From contig MICF01000005.1 in NCBI GenBank assembly GCA_001829785.1, positions 186,001-250,000 on the forward strand: a stretch of DNA of 64,000 bases. The letters are read 5' to 3'. The notes beneath the pieces were generated by a model. It was not told the DNA's origin. It saw nothing but the letters and a program-made list of their open reading frames with translations, and did not search any database. Source of the stretch: Sulfurimonas sp. RIFOXYD12_FULL_33_39. Its GTDB lineage: Bacteria > Campylobacterota > Campylobacteria > Campylobacterales > Sulfurimonadaceae. This document shows positions 53,775 to 63,405 of the stretch, one piece after another (position 1 is the first letter of the stretch; each line of letters starts with the position of its first letter). The position numbers and the translations under genes were made by a program.

Positions 53775-54695
53775 TTATAAAGTTAAGCTTTCTTTTATGA
53801 ATTTTTCGATTTTGTTACTAATATGTTCCATTTCGGAATATTCGCGGTTTTCAAGGCTTTTTAATGTTGTCAAAAGCTGACAATATTCATAGTTTTTTAT
53901 TATAGGTATATTTAATTTATTAAACAACTCTTGAAAATTTGAATTATAATCATCTCTTTGAAAATATATCGGTTTTCCACCGGATGCTAAATTTTCCAAA
54001 GCAGCTTGAGGGGACGCTGTTACTAAAATCTCTGATTTTTTTATTACTTCATCATAATTTTCAAACTCTTGATGATTTATAAACTTCTCTTTTAACATGT
54101 CTTCATAATCTAAAAAATAGTAAAAACCTAGAAGCAGATTTGGGTTCAGTTCTTCAATAAAAGAGATATTTTTTTCTAAATCTTTTTCATAATCATCATC
54201 TCCAAAGAAGTAAGACAATTTTATATTTTTTTCCTCTTTTTGAAAATATTTGTCATCCACAACAATGGCATTACAAATACCCTCTCCGCTTAAATATGGA
54301 GATATTAGAAACTCATTTGGCGCTTTTACGTCATCTTTATCATCGCTGACACGTATAAAAGTAGAAAAATAACTACGCATATCTTCAAGCATTATAGAAT
54401 TTGCTTCATCTGAATCAAAAATTATTTTATCTCCGCGATTTGCAATTTTAGGGATATTTCTTACAACGTCTATTCCTACGGCTTTATCCACTCCGAAGTT
54501 TCTTGCCTCATTAGCAATGCGAAAATCAGAGCAAAGAAGGGTAATATCCACATCTTTTAGCAAACGAATTATGCTACACGCTCTTCTAAATCTGTCAAGC
54601 CCTATACGGTGCCCGGTATGTACATAATAATATATTTTCAAAACTATCTCTTTTTCAATTTTTTCGCGAATTGTACTATTAAAGAGATTAAACAC
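53775..54695 (-). CDS. PseG/GT-B-like protein of unknown substrate
   Basis: This is a 306-residue cytoplasmic protein with a two-domain GT-B look. Near the start, YYYVHTGHRIGLDRFRRACS resembles the substrate loop of PseG-type UDP-sugar hydrolases. The second domain has ILVTASPQAALENLASGGKPIYFQ, the nucleotide-sugar site region of such folds. No other sugar gene is near, so the substrate is open. A TTG at 54641, 18 codons in, gives a start right at the first strand (KIYYYVHTGH) and may be the real one. It is read leftward upstream of mntP's stop side, 74 bp apart. Confidence 0.6.
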   Translation of the reverse strand: MFNLFNSTIREKIEKEIVLKIYYYVHTGHRIGLDRFRRACSIIRLLKDVDITLLCSDFRIANEARNFGVDKAVGIDVVRNIPKIANRGDKIIFDSDEANSIMLEDMRSYFSTFIRVSDDKDDVKAPNEFLISPYLSGEGICNAIVVDDKYFQKEEKNIKLSYFFGDDDYEKDLEKNISFIEELNPNLLLGFYYFLDYEDMLKEKFINHQEFENYDEVIKKSEILVTASPQAALENLASGGKPIYFQRDDYNSNFQELFNKLNIPIIKNYEYCQLLTTLKSLENREYSEMEHISNKIEKFIKESLTL

Positions 54696-54769
54696 TAAAC
54701 AAAGAATGATAATACTTAGTAAAACTCAAATTATCCGAGAATACATATCGTACTAAAAATATAGTTGTT

Positions 54770-55318
54770 TCAAAATAAATGCTCTATCAATATTTTCAGT
54801 CCAATTCCTATTAAAATAACTCCGCCGATTTTTTCAGCCTTATCTTCAAGAAATGAACCGCCTTTTGTTCCCATATAAACTCCAAAATAACTAAATGCAA
54901 ATGTCACTATGCCAATAAGTGCCATAGATACAAAAGGATCAAGTTCAAGTAAATTAAGAGTAAATCCGGCTGCCATTGCATCTATGCTTGTAGCAATTGC
55001 TAAAAATAAAAGTACTTTATTTGTTATTTGAGCTATCTCGTCTTCAGCTCCCTCTTGAAAACTTTCATAAAGCATTTTTCCGCCGATTGCCGACAAAAGA
55101 ACAAATGCAATCCAGTGATCTATCGACTCTATAAAAGTTCCTAAACCAATACTTGCCAAATAGCCGACAAGTGGCATTAAAGCTTGAAAAAAACCAAAAA
55201 AAAGTGCTGCTTTAAAAGCTAATTCTTTATTAAAATTTTGTGATTTCACACCAAGCCCGACTGAAACTGCAAATGCATCCATAGAAAGCGCAAATGACAA
55301 TAATAAAATTTCAATCAT
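54770..55318 (-). CDS. mntP: Manganese efflux pump MntP
   Basis: MntP exports manganese. The 182-residue protein has six predicted membrane segments in two repeats of three. Each repeat has the conserved acidic pattern seen in the family: SFALSMDAFAVSVGLG and LAIATSIDAMAAGFTL. It is followed by a single-gene gap and lies 38 bp downstream of mnmG. No yybP-ykoY-type riboswitch is recognisable in that small gap. Confidence 0.92.
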   Translation of the reverse strand: MIEILLLSFALSMDAFAVSVGLGVKSQNFNKELAFKAALFFGFFQALMPLVGYLASIGLGTFIESIDHWIAFVLLSAIGGKMLYESFQEGAEDEIAQITNKVLLFLAIATSIDAMAAGFTLNLLELDPFVSMALIGIVTFAFSYFGVYMGTKGGSFLEDKAEKIGGVILIGIGLKILIEHLF

Positions 55319-55356
55319 ATAAATTTATTCTCCTGAGAACTTATGTATTTTCTCAT

Positions 55357-57234
55357 TTACTTTTGTTTTTTAGAATCAATTTTTATATGTATATGAAGTA
55401 TCTCTATCGCCGCTGGCGTTATACCGCTAACTTGAGAAGCCGCTTGAAGTGTAGGAGGATTGAAGGTTTCTAGTTTTTCAACTATCTCTTTGCTCAAACC
55501 GCTTATTGCTCTAAAGTTAAAATTTTGCGGGATTTTTACTTTGAGATATTTTTTCATCTTCTCTATCTCCTCGCTCTGCTTTTGGACATAGCGGGCATAT
55601 TTACCCTCTACTAAAATCTCCTCTTTTATATAATCTTCATACTTGTCTAATTCAGGCACTATTTTTATCATCTTCTCTATATCGAAAGTTTTTCTTGAGA
55701 TTAGCTGTTGAGCGGTAATAGTGTCTTTTATCTTCTCTTCTCCGATTGATTCCAAAAACTCTATAAACTCTCTGTTAGGCGTAAATACGGTCTCATTTAA
55801 AACTCTAAGTCCATCTTGAATATGCTCATTTTTCAACTTGACTTTTTCATATACCTCATCACTAATAAGTCCTATTTCATGTCCGTAACGGCTAAGTCTC
55901 GTGTCTGCTGATTCTTCACGAAGCAGAAGTCTGTATTCTGCGCGAGATGTAAACATGCGATAAGGTTCTTTTGTCCCTTTTGTTACCAAATCATCTATCA
56001 AAACACCGATATATGCTTCATCACGGCGTAAGACAAGCGGTTCTTTATTTTGAATTGCAAGTGTCGCATTTATGCCTGCCATCAAGCCCTGAGCAGCAGC
56101 CTCTTCATAACCGGTTGTTCCGTTAATCTGTCCTGCAAGATATAATCCGCTGATTTTTTTTGTCTCAAGTGAATGTTTAAGCTCTCTTGGATCTACAAAA
56201 TCATACTCGATAGCATATCCATAGCGAACTATTTTTGCATTCTCAAGTCCCTTTACCGAGTGAATCATCTGTTGTTGAACATCTGGCGGAAGCGAAGTAC
56301 TCATACCGTTTATATAACACTCGGTATTTTCCATAGTTTGAGGCTCAATAAAAAGATGGTGTCTGTCTTTATCTCTGAAACGATTTATCTTATCCTCTAT
56401 ACTTGGGCAATATCTTGGTCCCGTTCCCTCAATCTGTCCCGTAAAAAGCGGCGCACGGTAAAAATTACTCTCTATGATGTTATGGGTATTTTCATTTGTA
56501 TAAGCTATAAAGCAAGGAATCTGTTTTTTAGTTTTTCTAAAATTTTCTCTGTCGGTTCTAAAACTAAAAGGACTTGGAATCTCATCTCCGCCCTGCTCTT
56601 CCATAACGGAAAAATCTATAGACGAACTCTCTATTCTGGCACATGTACCGGTTTTTAGTCTGCCCATCTCTAAACCGCACTCTCTTAGCGAGTCGCTAAG
56701 ACTGACACTGCTCTGCTCCCCGAAACGTCCGCCGATTTGCTTTATCTCGCCTACATGTATAACGCCTTTTAAAAATGTTCCGCTTGTGATAATCACTTTT
56801 TTAGCCATATAAACATTTAATAAATTGGTTTTTACGCCTTTGACTTTTGCATCTTCAACAATAAGAGACTCCACCATCTCCTGAACCAAATCAAGGTTTG
56901 AAGTTGTTAGAACCTTGTTTCTTGCAATAACACGGTATCTGTCCATATCGATTTGAGCGCGACTTCCGCGAACGGCAGGGCCTTTTGTATGATTGAGTAT
57001 TCTAAATTGAATTCCGGCTTCATCGGTAATAAGCCCCATTTCGCCGCCTAGAGCATCAAGCTCTCGCACTAAATGTCCTTTTGCCAAACCGCCTATTGCA
57101 GGGTTACAGCTAGTTGCTCCAACATTTTCGGCAAGCATAGAAATCATCAAAGTTTTACTACCCATTCTAGCACTTGAGAGAGCCGCTTCTACTCCGGCAT
57201 GTCCGCCGCCGACTACTATTACATCATAATTCAT
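55357..57234 (-). CDS. mnmG: tRNA uridine-5-carboxymethylaminomethyl(34) synthesis enzyme MnmG
   Basis: MnmG, with MnmE, modifies the wobble uridine of several tRNAs using FAD. The 625-residue protein has the dinucleotide-binding start [19 protein letters not shown], the MnmG signature [23 protein letters not shown] and [11 protein letters not shown], and a helical C-terminal region that meets MnmE. Length is normal. MnmD, which works later on the same base, lies 4 kb away. I recall mnmG near petABC in C. jejuni too. Confidence 0.97.
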   Translation of the reverse strand: MNYDVIVVGGGHAGVEAALSSARMGSKTLMISMLAENVGATSCNPAIGGLAKGHLVRELDALGGEMGLITDEAGIQFRILNHTKGPAVRGSRAQIDMDRYRVIARNKVLTTSNLDLVQEMVESLIVEDAKVKGVKTNLLNVYMAKKVIITSGTFLKGVIHVGEIKQIGGRFGEQSSVSLSDSLRECGLEMGRLKTGTCARIESSSIDFSVMEEQGGDEIPSPFSFRTDRENFRKTKKQIPCFIAYTNENTHNIIESNFYRAPLFTGQIEGTGPRYCPSIEDKINRFRDKDRHHLFIEPQTMENTECYINGMSTSLPPDVQQQMIHSVKGLENAKIVRYGYAIEYDFVDPRELKHSLETKKISGLYLAGQINGTTGYEEAAAQGLMAGINATLAIQNKEPLVLRRDEAYIGVLIDDLVTKGTKEPYRMFTSRAEYRLLLREESADTRLSRYGHEIGLISDEVYEKVKLKNEHIQDGLRVLNETVFTPNREFIEFLESIGEEKIKDTITAQQLISRKTFDIEKMIKIVPELDKYEDYIKEEILVEGKYARYVQKQSEEIEKMKKYLKVKIPQNFNFRAISGLSKEIVEKLETFNPPTLQAASQVSGITPAAIEILHIHIKIDSKKQK

Positions 57235-57329
57235 ATATAGTTCCAGTTTTTATTTAATTGATTCATTAAAGCGAATTTTATCATTTTTGAGTATCATTTG
57301 CATAATATATTTTAATACGGTTTAAACAG

Positions 57330-58016
57330 ATGATAAAAAAAGCACATGAAGCATACAACAAGCAGGATTTTAAAACTGCCTTTGAACTCTATACCGAGTT
57401 GGCAGATAAAAATGATGCAGATGCGATGACATCTCTTGGCTACATGTATCAAAATTCTCAATATTGTCAAAAAGATGATGCAAAAGCAGTAGAGCTTTAC
57501 GAAAAGGCGGCAGAGCTAAAACAGCCATATGCACTTTATAATTTGGCGATTTTATACATGAACGGAATCGGCGGAGTTTCTCATGACCAGTTTAAGGCAC
57601 ATGAACTTTACATGCAAGCGGCTATTAGAGAAGTGCCTCAGGCTATGTATGAGGTAGCACTTATGCTTGAGCGCGGTTTGGGATGTCTTCAAAACTTTTC
57701 AGAAGCCGCTTTTTGGTATGAAGAGGGAGCAAAACGCGGTCACTTAGAGTCTTTTAACAATCTCGGAGTTTTATACAAAGACGGGCACGGTGTCGCAAAA
57801 AACGAAAGCAGATGTTTTACATGTTTTAAAAGAGCAGCTGATGGCGGTCTGGCAGAAGGGCTTTATAATCTTGGTCTGCTTTATGATCAGGGAGTCGGAT
57901 GCGAGCAAGACCATGACAAAGCACTTGACTTGTGCAGAAAAGCCGCATACAATGGACATGCCAAAGCAAAAGAGATTATCAAAGGTCTTCAAGAAGAGGG
58001 TAAAATAGTATTTTAA
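57330..58016 (+). CDS. Sel1-like repeat protein
   Basis: This is a 228-residue protein made of about six Sel1-like (SLR) repeats of roughly 36 residues, each with A-x-x-x-LG-x-x-Y and A-x-x-x-Y/W-x-x-A-A motifs. There is no signal peptide, so unlike the secreted Hcp proteins of Helicobacter it should stay in the cytoplasm and act as a binding scaffold. The cysteines do not show the regular pairing of the Hcp family. Partner unknown. It is followed by a 94-bp gap and ribE. Confidence 0.82.
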   Translation: MIKKAHEAYNKQDFKTAFELYTELADKNDADAMTSLGYMYQNSQYCQKDDAKAVELYEKAAELKQPYALYNLAILYMNGIGGVSHDQFKAHELYMQAAIREVPQAMYEVALMLERGLGCLQNFSEAAFWYEEGAKRGHLESFNNLGVLYKDGHGVAKNESRCFTCFKRAADGGLAEGLYNLGLLYDQGVGCEQDHDKALDLCRKAAYNGHAKAKEIIKGLQEEGKIVF

Positions 58017-58078
58017 TATTTATGCGTCAATCGGAACAAGTCCCGCTTGACTACGCTAGCCGCTAAGGCACTAAAGCT

Positions 58079-58093
58079 TGCCTCTTTGAGGCA
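58079..58093 (+). promoter_or_regulatory. Small hairpin just before ribE
   Basis: TGCCTC (58079-58084), a TTT loop and GAGGCA (58088-58093) form a perfect 6-bp stem, 17 bp before the ribE ATG and next to its AAGGA site. It lacks the conserved parts of an FMN riboswitch. It could be a terminator for the Sel1 gene or affect ribE translation. Confidence 0.4.
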
Positions 58094-58110
58094 GAAAATA
58101 AGGAAAGTAG

Positions 58111-58722
58111 ATGTTTACTGGATTAATACGAGAGATAGCACATGTAAAAAGTTTAGCCGGAAGTACATTGAGTATCAGAGCAAAACATAAAGCAAAACTC
58201 GGCGACTCTATCGCAATCAACGGAGCATGTTTAACGGTTGTAAAAGTAAACAGCGACGGTTTTAGCGTTGAGCTCTCTCCTGAGAGTCAAAAAGTATTGG
58301 CGATGGAAAACTACAAAAACGAAGTTCATATAGAACCTGCCATGATGATGGGCGACAGGTTTGAAGGACATGTCGTTCAAGGTCATGTTGATTGTATCGG
58401 CGAGATAAAAGAGATAAAAAACAGCGGCAACTCATATGATGTTTTTATACATGTAGATAAAAAATTTATCCCGTACATTATTCCAAAAGGCTCTATAACC
58501 GTTGATGGCGTAAGCTTAACCGTAAATGAAGTGTTTGCGGATAGTTTTAGACTTACTATAATTCCGCATACGATGAAAGAGACACTTTTTAGAAACTACC
58601 GCAAAGGCTCACATGTAAATATCGAAACCGATATGTTTGCCAGATACGTTGCACATATTATTTCACATCAAAAAGCTTCTCTGACATGGGATGAAGTAGA
58701 ATCTATCTCTGCGATATATTAG
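58111..58722 (+). CDS. ribE: Riboflavin synthase alpha subunit
   Basis: Riboflavin synthase turns two lumazine molecules into riboflavin and a pyrimidine. The 203-residue protein starts MFTGLIREIAHVK, the family signature, and has two homologous beta-barrel halves (1-95 and 96-190). The SIAINGACLTVV motif in the first half is mirrored by GSITVDGVSLTVNEV in the second. The C-terminus MFARYVAHII is typical. It lies 3 bp before the FlhB-like gene and is probably read with it. Confidence 0.95.
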   Translation: MFTGLIREIAHVKSLAGSTLSIRAKHKAKLGDSIAINGACLTVVKVNSDGFSVELSPESQKVLAMENYKNEVHIEPAMMMGDRFEGHVVQGHVDCIGEIKEIKNSGNSYDVFIHVDKKFIPYIIPKGSITVDGVSLTVNEVFADSFRLTIIPHTMKETLFRNYRKGSHVNIETDMFARYVAHIISHQKASLTWDEVESISAIY

Positions 58723-58725
58723 AAA

Positions 58726-58989
58726 ATGAGTGATAAAGCAGCTGCCTTAAAGTATGATAAAACAAGCGGTGGTGCTCCAAAAGTCATAGCTTCGGGCAAA
58801 GGCAATATTGCTCAAATGATAGTACAAAAAGCCAAAGAGTTTGATATTCCGATATTTGCAAATGAGGCTCTTGTAAACTCGCTTATAAATTTAGAAATAG
58901 ACCATGAGATACCCAGCGAACTTTATAGTGCCGTCGTGGATGTTTTTGTATGGCTTATGAAAAACGAGAAAAAATTTAACAAACATTAA
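58726..58989 (+). CDS. Stand-alone FlhB C-terminal-like protein
   Basis: This is an 87-residue protein resembling the cytoplasmic domain of the flagellar export switch FlhB: AAALKYDKTSGGAPKVIASGKGNIAQMIVQKAKEFDIPI in two matched parts. It lacks the membrane part and the NPTH cleavage site. Such FhlB or FlhX-type proteins occur in Campylobacterota and can partly replace the cleaved FlhB tail. It follows ribE by 3 bp and precedes a chemoreceptor gene, an agreeable motility context. Confidence 0.83.
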   Translation: MSDKAAALKYDKTSGGAPKVIASGKGNIAQMIVQKAKEFDIPIFANEALVNSLINLEIDHEIPSELYSAVVDVFVWLMKNEKKFNKH

Positions 58990-59009
58990 ACAATTAAATT
59001 ACATTTTGC

Positions 59010-59015
59010 TATACT
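59010..59015 (+). promoter_or_regulatory. -10 of the rhodanese chemoreceptor gene
   Basis: TATACT with a TGC extension lies 40 bp before the ATG, in the 65-bp gap after the FlhB-like gene. GGAG eight bases before the ATG is the ribosome site. No sigma-28 or sigma-54 consensus is evident. Confidence 0.45.
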
Positions 59016-59054
59016 ATTGGCTACGCGTAAATTTAATTCATCGGAGCTTACATT

Positions 59055-61271
59055 ATGTACTTTTTAAAATTTTTCTTACTTTTAATCGCTTTTTCTTTAA
59101 CTACTCTTTTTGCAAAACCAAACACTCCTGATGCTCAAACCGCTGCGAAGTATGGAGTAAAATTAGTAGATACCGCAAGTGCTTTGTCACTACAGCAAAA
59201 CGGTGCTTTGTTTATAGATACTAGAAAAGTTCCGGAGTATGCTTTTGAAAAAATCGATGGAGCTCTCTCCGCTTACTATGATGAGAAAGGAGGAAATGAA
59301 AATAAGATTGAAAACTTTGATGCTTCAAACGATACTTTTTACAACTCAAGAATTCCATCGGACAAAGATACGAAACTTATATTTTACTGTAACGGGGTTA
59401 AGTGTTGGAAATCATACAAGGCTGCCGTTTTCAGTGCAAAAGCCGGCTATAAAAATGTCTTTTGGCTTCAAAACGGAATAACAAAGTGGAAAGAGAATGG
59501 ACTAAAGATTGACGGTATTAATGAGATAAATATCGATAAAGAGGAGTATTTAAAGGAGAATTTATCTACATATATTATCTTGATGTCATCAATAGCGGTT
59601 GTTATTGTCATAGGACTCTTTTTTCTTTTTAAAATACTTATTTATAAAGACAACCTTCTTATATCAAAAAAGCTTGTCAGCAATATCTTTGTGGTAATAA
59701 TAAGTATGTCATTTTTAGGATACTTTTCACTCGTAGCTTCAAACGGCGGAGAAAATGCTCTAAAAATAATATATGAGGATAACTTTAAACCACAAAATGA
59801 GCTTTTACATGCTATCAATGACTTCAACTCTATTCAAAACAATATTTCAAATGCATTAACAGGAATTATTGCTTTTGAAGGTGCTAGAATCGCTCTTTTA
59901 GAGACAAGAAAAAATATGGATTATATTATTGAAAATGTAGTGAAAACATCATTTTATCAAGATAAAAATATAAAAAGCTCTTTTGATGAAATCATAACAG
60001 AATATAAAAATTCAACAGAAATTTTAAATAGTATAGAAAATGCCTATAACAAAGAAGACATGGAAACTTTAGCAAAGATAGCATCCAATGAGTGGGCTTT
60101 ATCAAGTGCCATAATAAATAAAAAGTTTAATATCATAAAACAAAAAGTGAATAATAAGATTAGAGCTATTTACGACAAGACCTTTTCATCTTTAGAAAAA
60201 AGTTTTTACAATATTTTGATACTTATTATATTTTTCATTTTAGTCTCTGCGCTTTTAAACTTTAGACTTTATGCATTTGTAAAAGAGAGCATACTTACTA
60301 TAAGAGATACTATTGTTTCTACGGTAAAAACACTCGATTTATCTGATAATGATTCAGGGTATAAAAACAGTGACGAACTCGGCGAGGTTTCCACTGCTTT
60401 TAAAACATTTATCAAAGAGGTTCAAGAAGCTATTAATGAAGCAAAAAATTCATCAGACTCAAACGGTGTATTTACGCTAGAGATGAAAAATAGTGCGTCT
60501 TCTATCAGTGATGCATCAAACAAAGAGTTTGAAATTGTACATGCTACAAAAGATATGAGTGATGATATGAAAACGAAGCTTTTAAATACTGCTCAAAATG
60601 TTCAAAAAACTCAAGAGGTAACATCAAAAGCCGAGGAGAATCTTCAGGAGCTTCAAGCAGATATATTGGATATAGTAGATAAAATTCAGCATAATGCTCA
60701 AGTAGAGGAAGATATAGCCTCTCACCTAAATCAACTCACAAATGATGCACGAAAAATCAACGATGTTTTAGGAATAATAGAAGATATTGCGGATAAAACA
60801 AATCTTTTAGCACTCAATGCCGCTATTGAGGCGGCTCGTGCCGGCGAACACGGAAGAGGATTTGCAGTAGTTGCCGATGAAGTGAGAAAACTTGCAGAGA
60901 GTACACAAAAAGGAATCAGTGAGATATATGCAAATATTAGTGTTATTACCCAATCGATAACAGATGCAAGTACCCAGATGAACGGTAACGTAGAAAAAAC
61001 AAGGGAGTTAAGCGACAACTCGGAAATCATGAGAGAGAAGCTTCAATACACAAAAGACATCATAACCTCAACGGCTGATTTGGCAACATCGTCTCTTCAA
61101 AGCACGCAAGCTGTTCAGGAAAAAGCCGAATTAGTTTTAAGCAATATAGCTGCAATTGATAAAATTGTCAGTCAAAACAGAGACAATGCTATAAATATCT
61201 CTCAAAGCTCAAACAAACTCTATGGTGTAAGCCAAACACTAAAAACCCAACTCAATAAATTTAAAACCTAA
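59055..61271 (+). CDS. Rhodanese-methyl-accepting chemotaxis fusion protein
   Basis: This is a 738-residue chemoreceptor with an unusual sensor. In order: signal peptide (1-20); a periplasmic rhodanese domain (about 25-150) with active-loop cysteines C112 and C117 in [10 protein letters not shown]; membrane segment (173-194); short cytoplasmic turn; membrane segment (207-228); a second periplasmic helical domain (229-385); a third membrane segment (386-403); HAMP; and the signalling domain with the hairpin tip [38 protein letters not shown] in part. It should report to CheA/CheW. The rhodanese suggests sensing of a sulfur species, an inference. There is no CheR-binding tail. Confidence 0.9.
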   Translation: MYFLKFFLLLIAFSLTTLFAKPNTPDAQTAAKYGVKLVDTASALSLQQNGALFIDTRKVPEYAFEKIDGALSAYYDEKGGNENKIENFDASNDTFYNSRIPSDKDTKLIFYCNGVKCWKSYKAAVFSAKAGYKNVFWLQNGITKWKENGLKIDGINEINIDKEEYLKENLSTYIILMSSIAVVIVIGLFFLFKILIYKDNLLISKKLVSNIFVVIISMSFLGYFSLVASNGGENALKIIYEDNFKPQNELLHAINDFNSIQNNISNALTGIIAFEGARIALLETRKNMDYIIENVVKTSFYQDKNIKSSFDEIITEYKNSTEILNSIENAYNKEDMETLAKIASNEWALSSAIINKKFNIIKQKVNNKIRAIYDKTFSSLEKSFYNILILIIFFILVSALLNFRLYAFVKESILTIRDTIVSTVKTLDLSDNDSGYKNSDELGEVSTAFKTFIKEVQEAINEAKNSSDSNGVFTLEMKNSASSISDASNKEFEIVHATKDMSDDMKTKLLNTAQNVQKTQEVTSKAEENLQELQADILDIVDKIQHNAQVEEDIASHLNQLTNDARKINDVLGIIEDIADKTNLLALNAAIEAARAGEHGRGFAVVADEVRKLAESTQKGISEIYANISVITQSITDASTQMNGNVEKTRELSDNSEIMREKLQYTKDIITSTADLATSSLQSTQAVQEKAELVLSNIAAIDKIVSQNRDNAINISQSSNKLYGVSQTLKTQLNKFKT

Positions 61272-62023
61272 TCCCTTAGAGATTTTACATGTGGATTGCA
61301 TGAAATTTTATGTTTCATATCTACATGTATAAACTCCTTTAGCTCGCTTAAAGAAGCAACCGTCGCATCTCTAAAACCATCCCCTTGATTTACGTAAACA
61401 TTAAAACCGTTCTCATAAAGGGCAAGTCTTGTAGGCAGTGCAATTGAATATGTAGTCAAAATAGCATCTTTTTTTATGATATTTCTGATATCTTCAAAAT
61501 ACTCTTTTGTCCATAAAGCAGGATTTGCACTTGGAGAAAAAGCGTCCTGATAAACTATGTCAAACGTCTCTTTGTTAAATTTTAGTATATATTCTCTAGC
61601 ATCACCCAAAAAAACCTCTACATGTAGATTCTCATCGCTATAAAACCCGTTATCTGAAAGCTTTGTAATTATATGTTTAAATTCATCAAACTCTTTTGGA
61701 TAGTTAAATTTACTCAACGATTTTACTAAAGATGCATCTAACTCGGGAGAAAAAATATTGAGTTTTGAAGCCAGAGCGTTTTTTTTATGATAGTAAATAG
61801 TTGCCAAAGTGTTAAAACCTAAACCAAAGCAGATATCCAAAATAGATATCTCTGCTAAAGTCTCTTTAATTTTAAAAGCTGGTTTTACATGTTTTAACAG
61901 CGACTCTCTAAACGCACCGTCTTTTGTAGAATGGTAATGCTCATCATACTCTTTTGAGTAAGCCGTATAGCTTCCGTCTTCGCTTAAAACCATCTCATGA
62001 AGTTCATCGTCAAACTTTTTCAT
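61268..62023 (-). CDS. mnmD: tRNA 5-methylaminomethyl-2-thiouridine methyltransferase, MnmD type
   Basis: This is the stand-alone methyltransferase half of MnmC, which finishes the wobble-uridine modification begun by MnmEG. The 251-residue protein has [18 protein letters not shown] as the SAM-binding motif, FLGDAREYI, and [22 protein letters not shown], the DUF752/MnmC signature. It lacks the FAD oxidase half. The N-terminal [19 protein letters not shown] is typical. It overlaps the chemoreceptor stop by 4 bp, convergent, and leads nothing downstream. Confidence 0.88.
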   Translation of the reverse strand: MKKFDDELHEMVLSEDGSYTAYSKEYDEHYHSTKDGAFRESLLKHVKPAFKIKETLAEISILDICFGLGFNTLATIYYHKKNALASKLNIFSPELDASLVKSLSKFNYPKEFDEFKHIITKLSDNGFYSDENLHVEVFLGDAREYILKFNKETFDIVYQDAFSPSANPALWTKEYFEDIRNIIKKDAILTTYSIALPTRLALYENGFNVYVNQGDGFRDATVASLSELKEFIHVDMKHKISCNPHVKSLRD

Positions 62024-62518
62024 TTACAAACCGTTGCCCCACATGTGCATTTTTTTAGCCATTACCAAGTCATATCCGTCAACGATATCTATCTCATTTG
62101 GTGCGCGAAATTCATACTCTTCAAGCATCTCTTTAATTGCTTTGATATCCATAACACCTTTTTTCTCCATAATGATAATATTTGCAGTGTTTGCAAGTGT
62201 CAAATATGAGTGCTTCAAAATCATCTTTTTGTTTTTATGCGCATAAAAAATATCTTTTAAAACAACCATGTCATGGTCTCGCGGCAGTGCACGAAACGGT
62301 TTTGAAAAATCATCAACATGTTGAATATTTGAACTTGAGAGTTTTAACATGTCATTTATACTCTCTTTTGCATAAAGAGCTATGTCAAATCTACCATCAA
62401 CTCTTTGCATCATCTCTTGAAACAGAAGCGATATCTCATCAACGTTTGTTGTTACATGTAGATAATGATTACCCGGAAGCGGCTTAAACAACGCTCTAAA
62501 TTGTTCTAGATTTTTCAT
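62024..62518 (-). CDS. Conserved Campylobacterota protein of unknown function
   Basis: This is a 164-residue cytoplasmic protein. The second half looks like the end of a methyltransferase or spermidine-synthase-like fold (NIIIMEKKGVMDIKAIKEMLEEYEFRAPNEIDIVDGYDLVMAKKMHMWGNGL in outline), while the SAM-binding loop is missing. It runs directly into mnmD with no gap, and follows the next gene by 3 bp. All five genes from luxS to mnmD run the same way and are tightly packed. No function is assigned. Confidence 0.65.
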   Translation of the reverse strand: MKNLEQFRALFKPLPGNHYLHVTTNVDEISLLFQEMMQRVDGRFDIALYAKESINDMLKLSSSNIQHVDDFSKPFRALPRDHDMVVLKDIFYAHKNKKMILKHSYLTLANTANIIIMEKKGVMDIKAIKEMLEEYEFRAPNEIDIVDGYDLVMAKKMHMWGNGL

Positions 62519-62521
62519 TTT

Positions 62522-62824
62522 TTAGTAGGTAAGCTCGTTTAACTCTCTAAATAAAAATGCTTCCATAATGTCATCAACACTTCTTTGCGTGTGAGCTACT
62601 AAAATCATCATTCCAAGCTCAATAAACGGCCACACGTATTCGCTCTCATCCATAACAATCAAAACTTCACTAAAATTATCAAAACTATCTTTATCTTCGC
62701 TATGTTTTGTCTCTACGACTCTGCCCTCTTCTAAAAGGATTTGAGTCCAACATTTTGCCTCATTTATCTTACAGATAGATGAGTCTTGTAAATTATCGCT
62801 ATCCATCGGAATTAAAATATACAT
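62522..62824 (-). CDS. Small conserved protein of unknown function
   Basis: This is a 100-residue acidic protein starting MYILIPMDSDNLQDSSICKINEA and with no membrane segment. An I-C-K-I-N-E-A-K-C-W pattern near residue 20 holds two cysteines. The fold suggests a small alpha/beta protein like NifX/NifB-type domains (iron-molybdenum cofactor-binding-like), since these share the I-P-x-D start and the visible metal-type cysteines; that is a guess. It lies 3 bp after luxS and 3 bp before the next gene. Confidence 0.6.
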   Translation of the reverse strand: MYILIPMDSDNLQDSSICKINEAKCWTQILLEEGRVVETKHSEDKDSFDNFSEVLIVMDESEYVWPFIELGMMILVAHTQRSVDDIMEAFLFRELNELTY

Positions 62825-62827
62825 GTA

Positions 62828-63331
62828 CTATTTTACCTTTGTCACATCAAGCGCAATATCTTCGTTGTTCATCACGCCTATACCTCTATCTAGCACTTTT
62901 TGAGCTATTGCTTTTGCATCCGCTAACGAATGCATCTTATAAGTCCCACACTGATAAACATTAAGTTCGGGAATATCTTTTTGCTCTTTTACATGTAGTA
63001 TATCTTCCATAGAGGCTCTCCATGCTTCGCTTACAACTCTCTCATCCGGAGTACCTATCAAACTCATGTAAAACCCTGTTCTGCAACCCATTGGGGAGAT
63101 GTCGATTATCTCTACTTTATCACTGTTTAAATGGTCTCTCATAAAACCGGCAAAAAGATGCTCTAAAGTATGAATACCCTCAGAGGATAAAATCTCTTTG
63201 TTAGGCTGAACAAATCTTAAATCAAACACCGTTATATCATCCCCTTTTGGTGTTTTCATTCCTTTGGCACGACGAACTGCAGGTGCCGGCATAATTGTAT
63301 GATCAACCGTAAAACTGTCTAATAATGGCAT
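62828..63331 (-). CDS. luxS: S-ribosylhomocysteine lyase
   Basis: LuxS splits S-ribosylhomocysteine to homocysteine and the AI-2 precursor. The 167-residue protein has the metal site [14 protein letters not shown], the catalytic cysteine in MGCRTGFYM, and the C-terminal [10 protein letters not shown]. Length is normal. It serves the activated methyl cycle and may also make a signal. It leads a leftward run to mnmD, whose methylation reactions yield the S-adenosylhomocysteine that feeds LuxS. Confidence 0.95.
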   Translation of the reverse strand: MPLLDSFTVDHTIMPAPAVRRAKGMKTPKGDDITVFDLRFVQPNKEILSSEGIHTLEHLFAGFMRDHLNSDKVEIIDISPMGCRTGFYMSLIGTPDERVVSEAWRASMEDILHVKEQKDIPELNVYQCGTYKMHSLADAKAIAQKVLDRGIGVMNNEDIALDVTKVK

Positions 63332-63405
63332 AAAAATATCCTTTTAAAAATTGAGTTATTGTAGCGTTTTTTTATTTCTCTAAAGATAATAAAAAAGTTA
63401 TAATT

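Noticed and set aside
56173..56658. A 161-codon + strand frame inside mnmG
   Set aside because: It is antisense to a highly conserved gene with no start signals. It is a shadow frame.
58021..58110. Possible FMN riboswitch before ribE
   Set aside because: Only a 6-bp hairpin and a short GC-rich stretch are present; the gap is too short and lacks the conserved multi-stem core.
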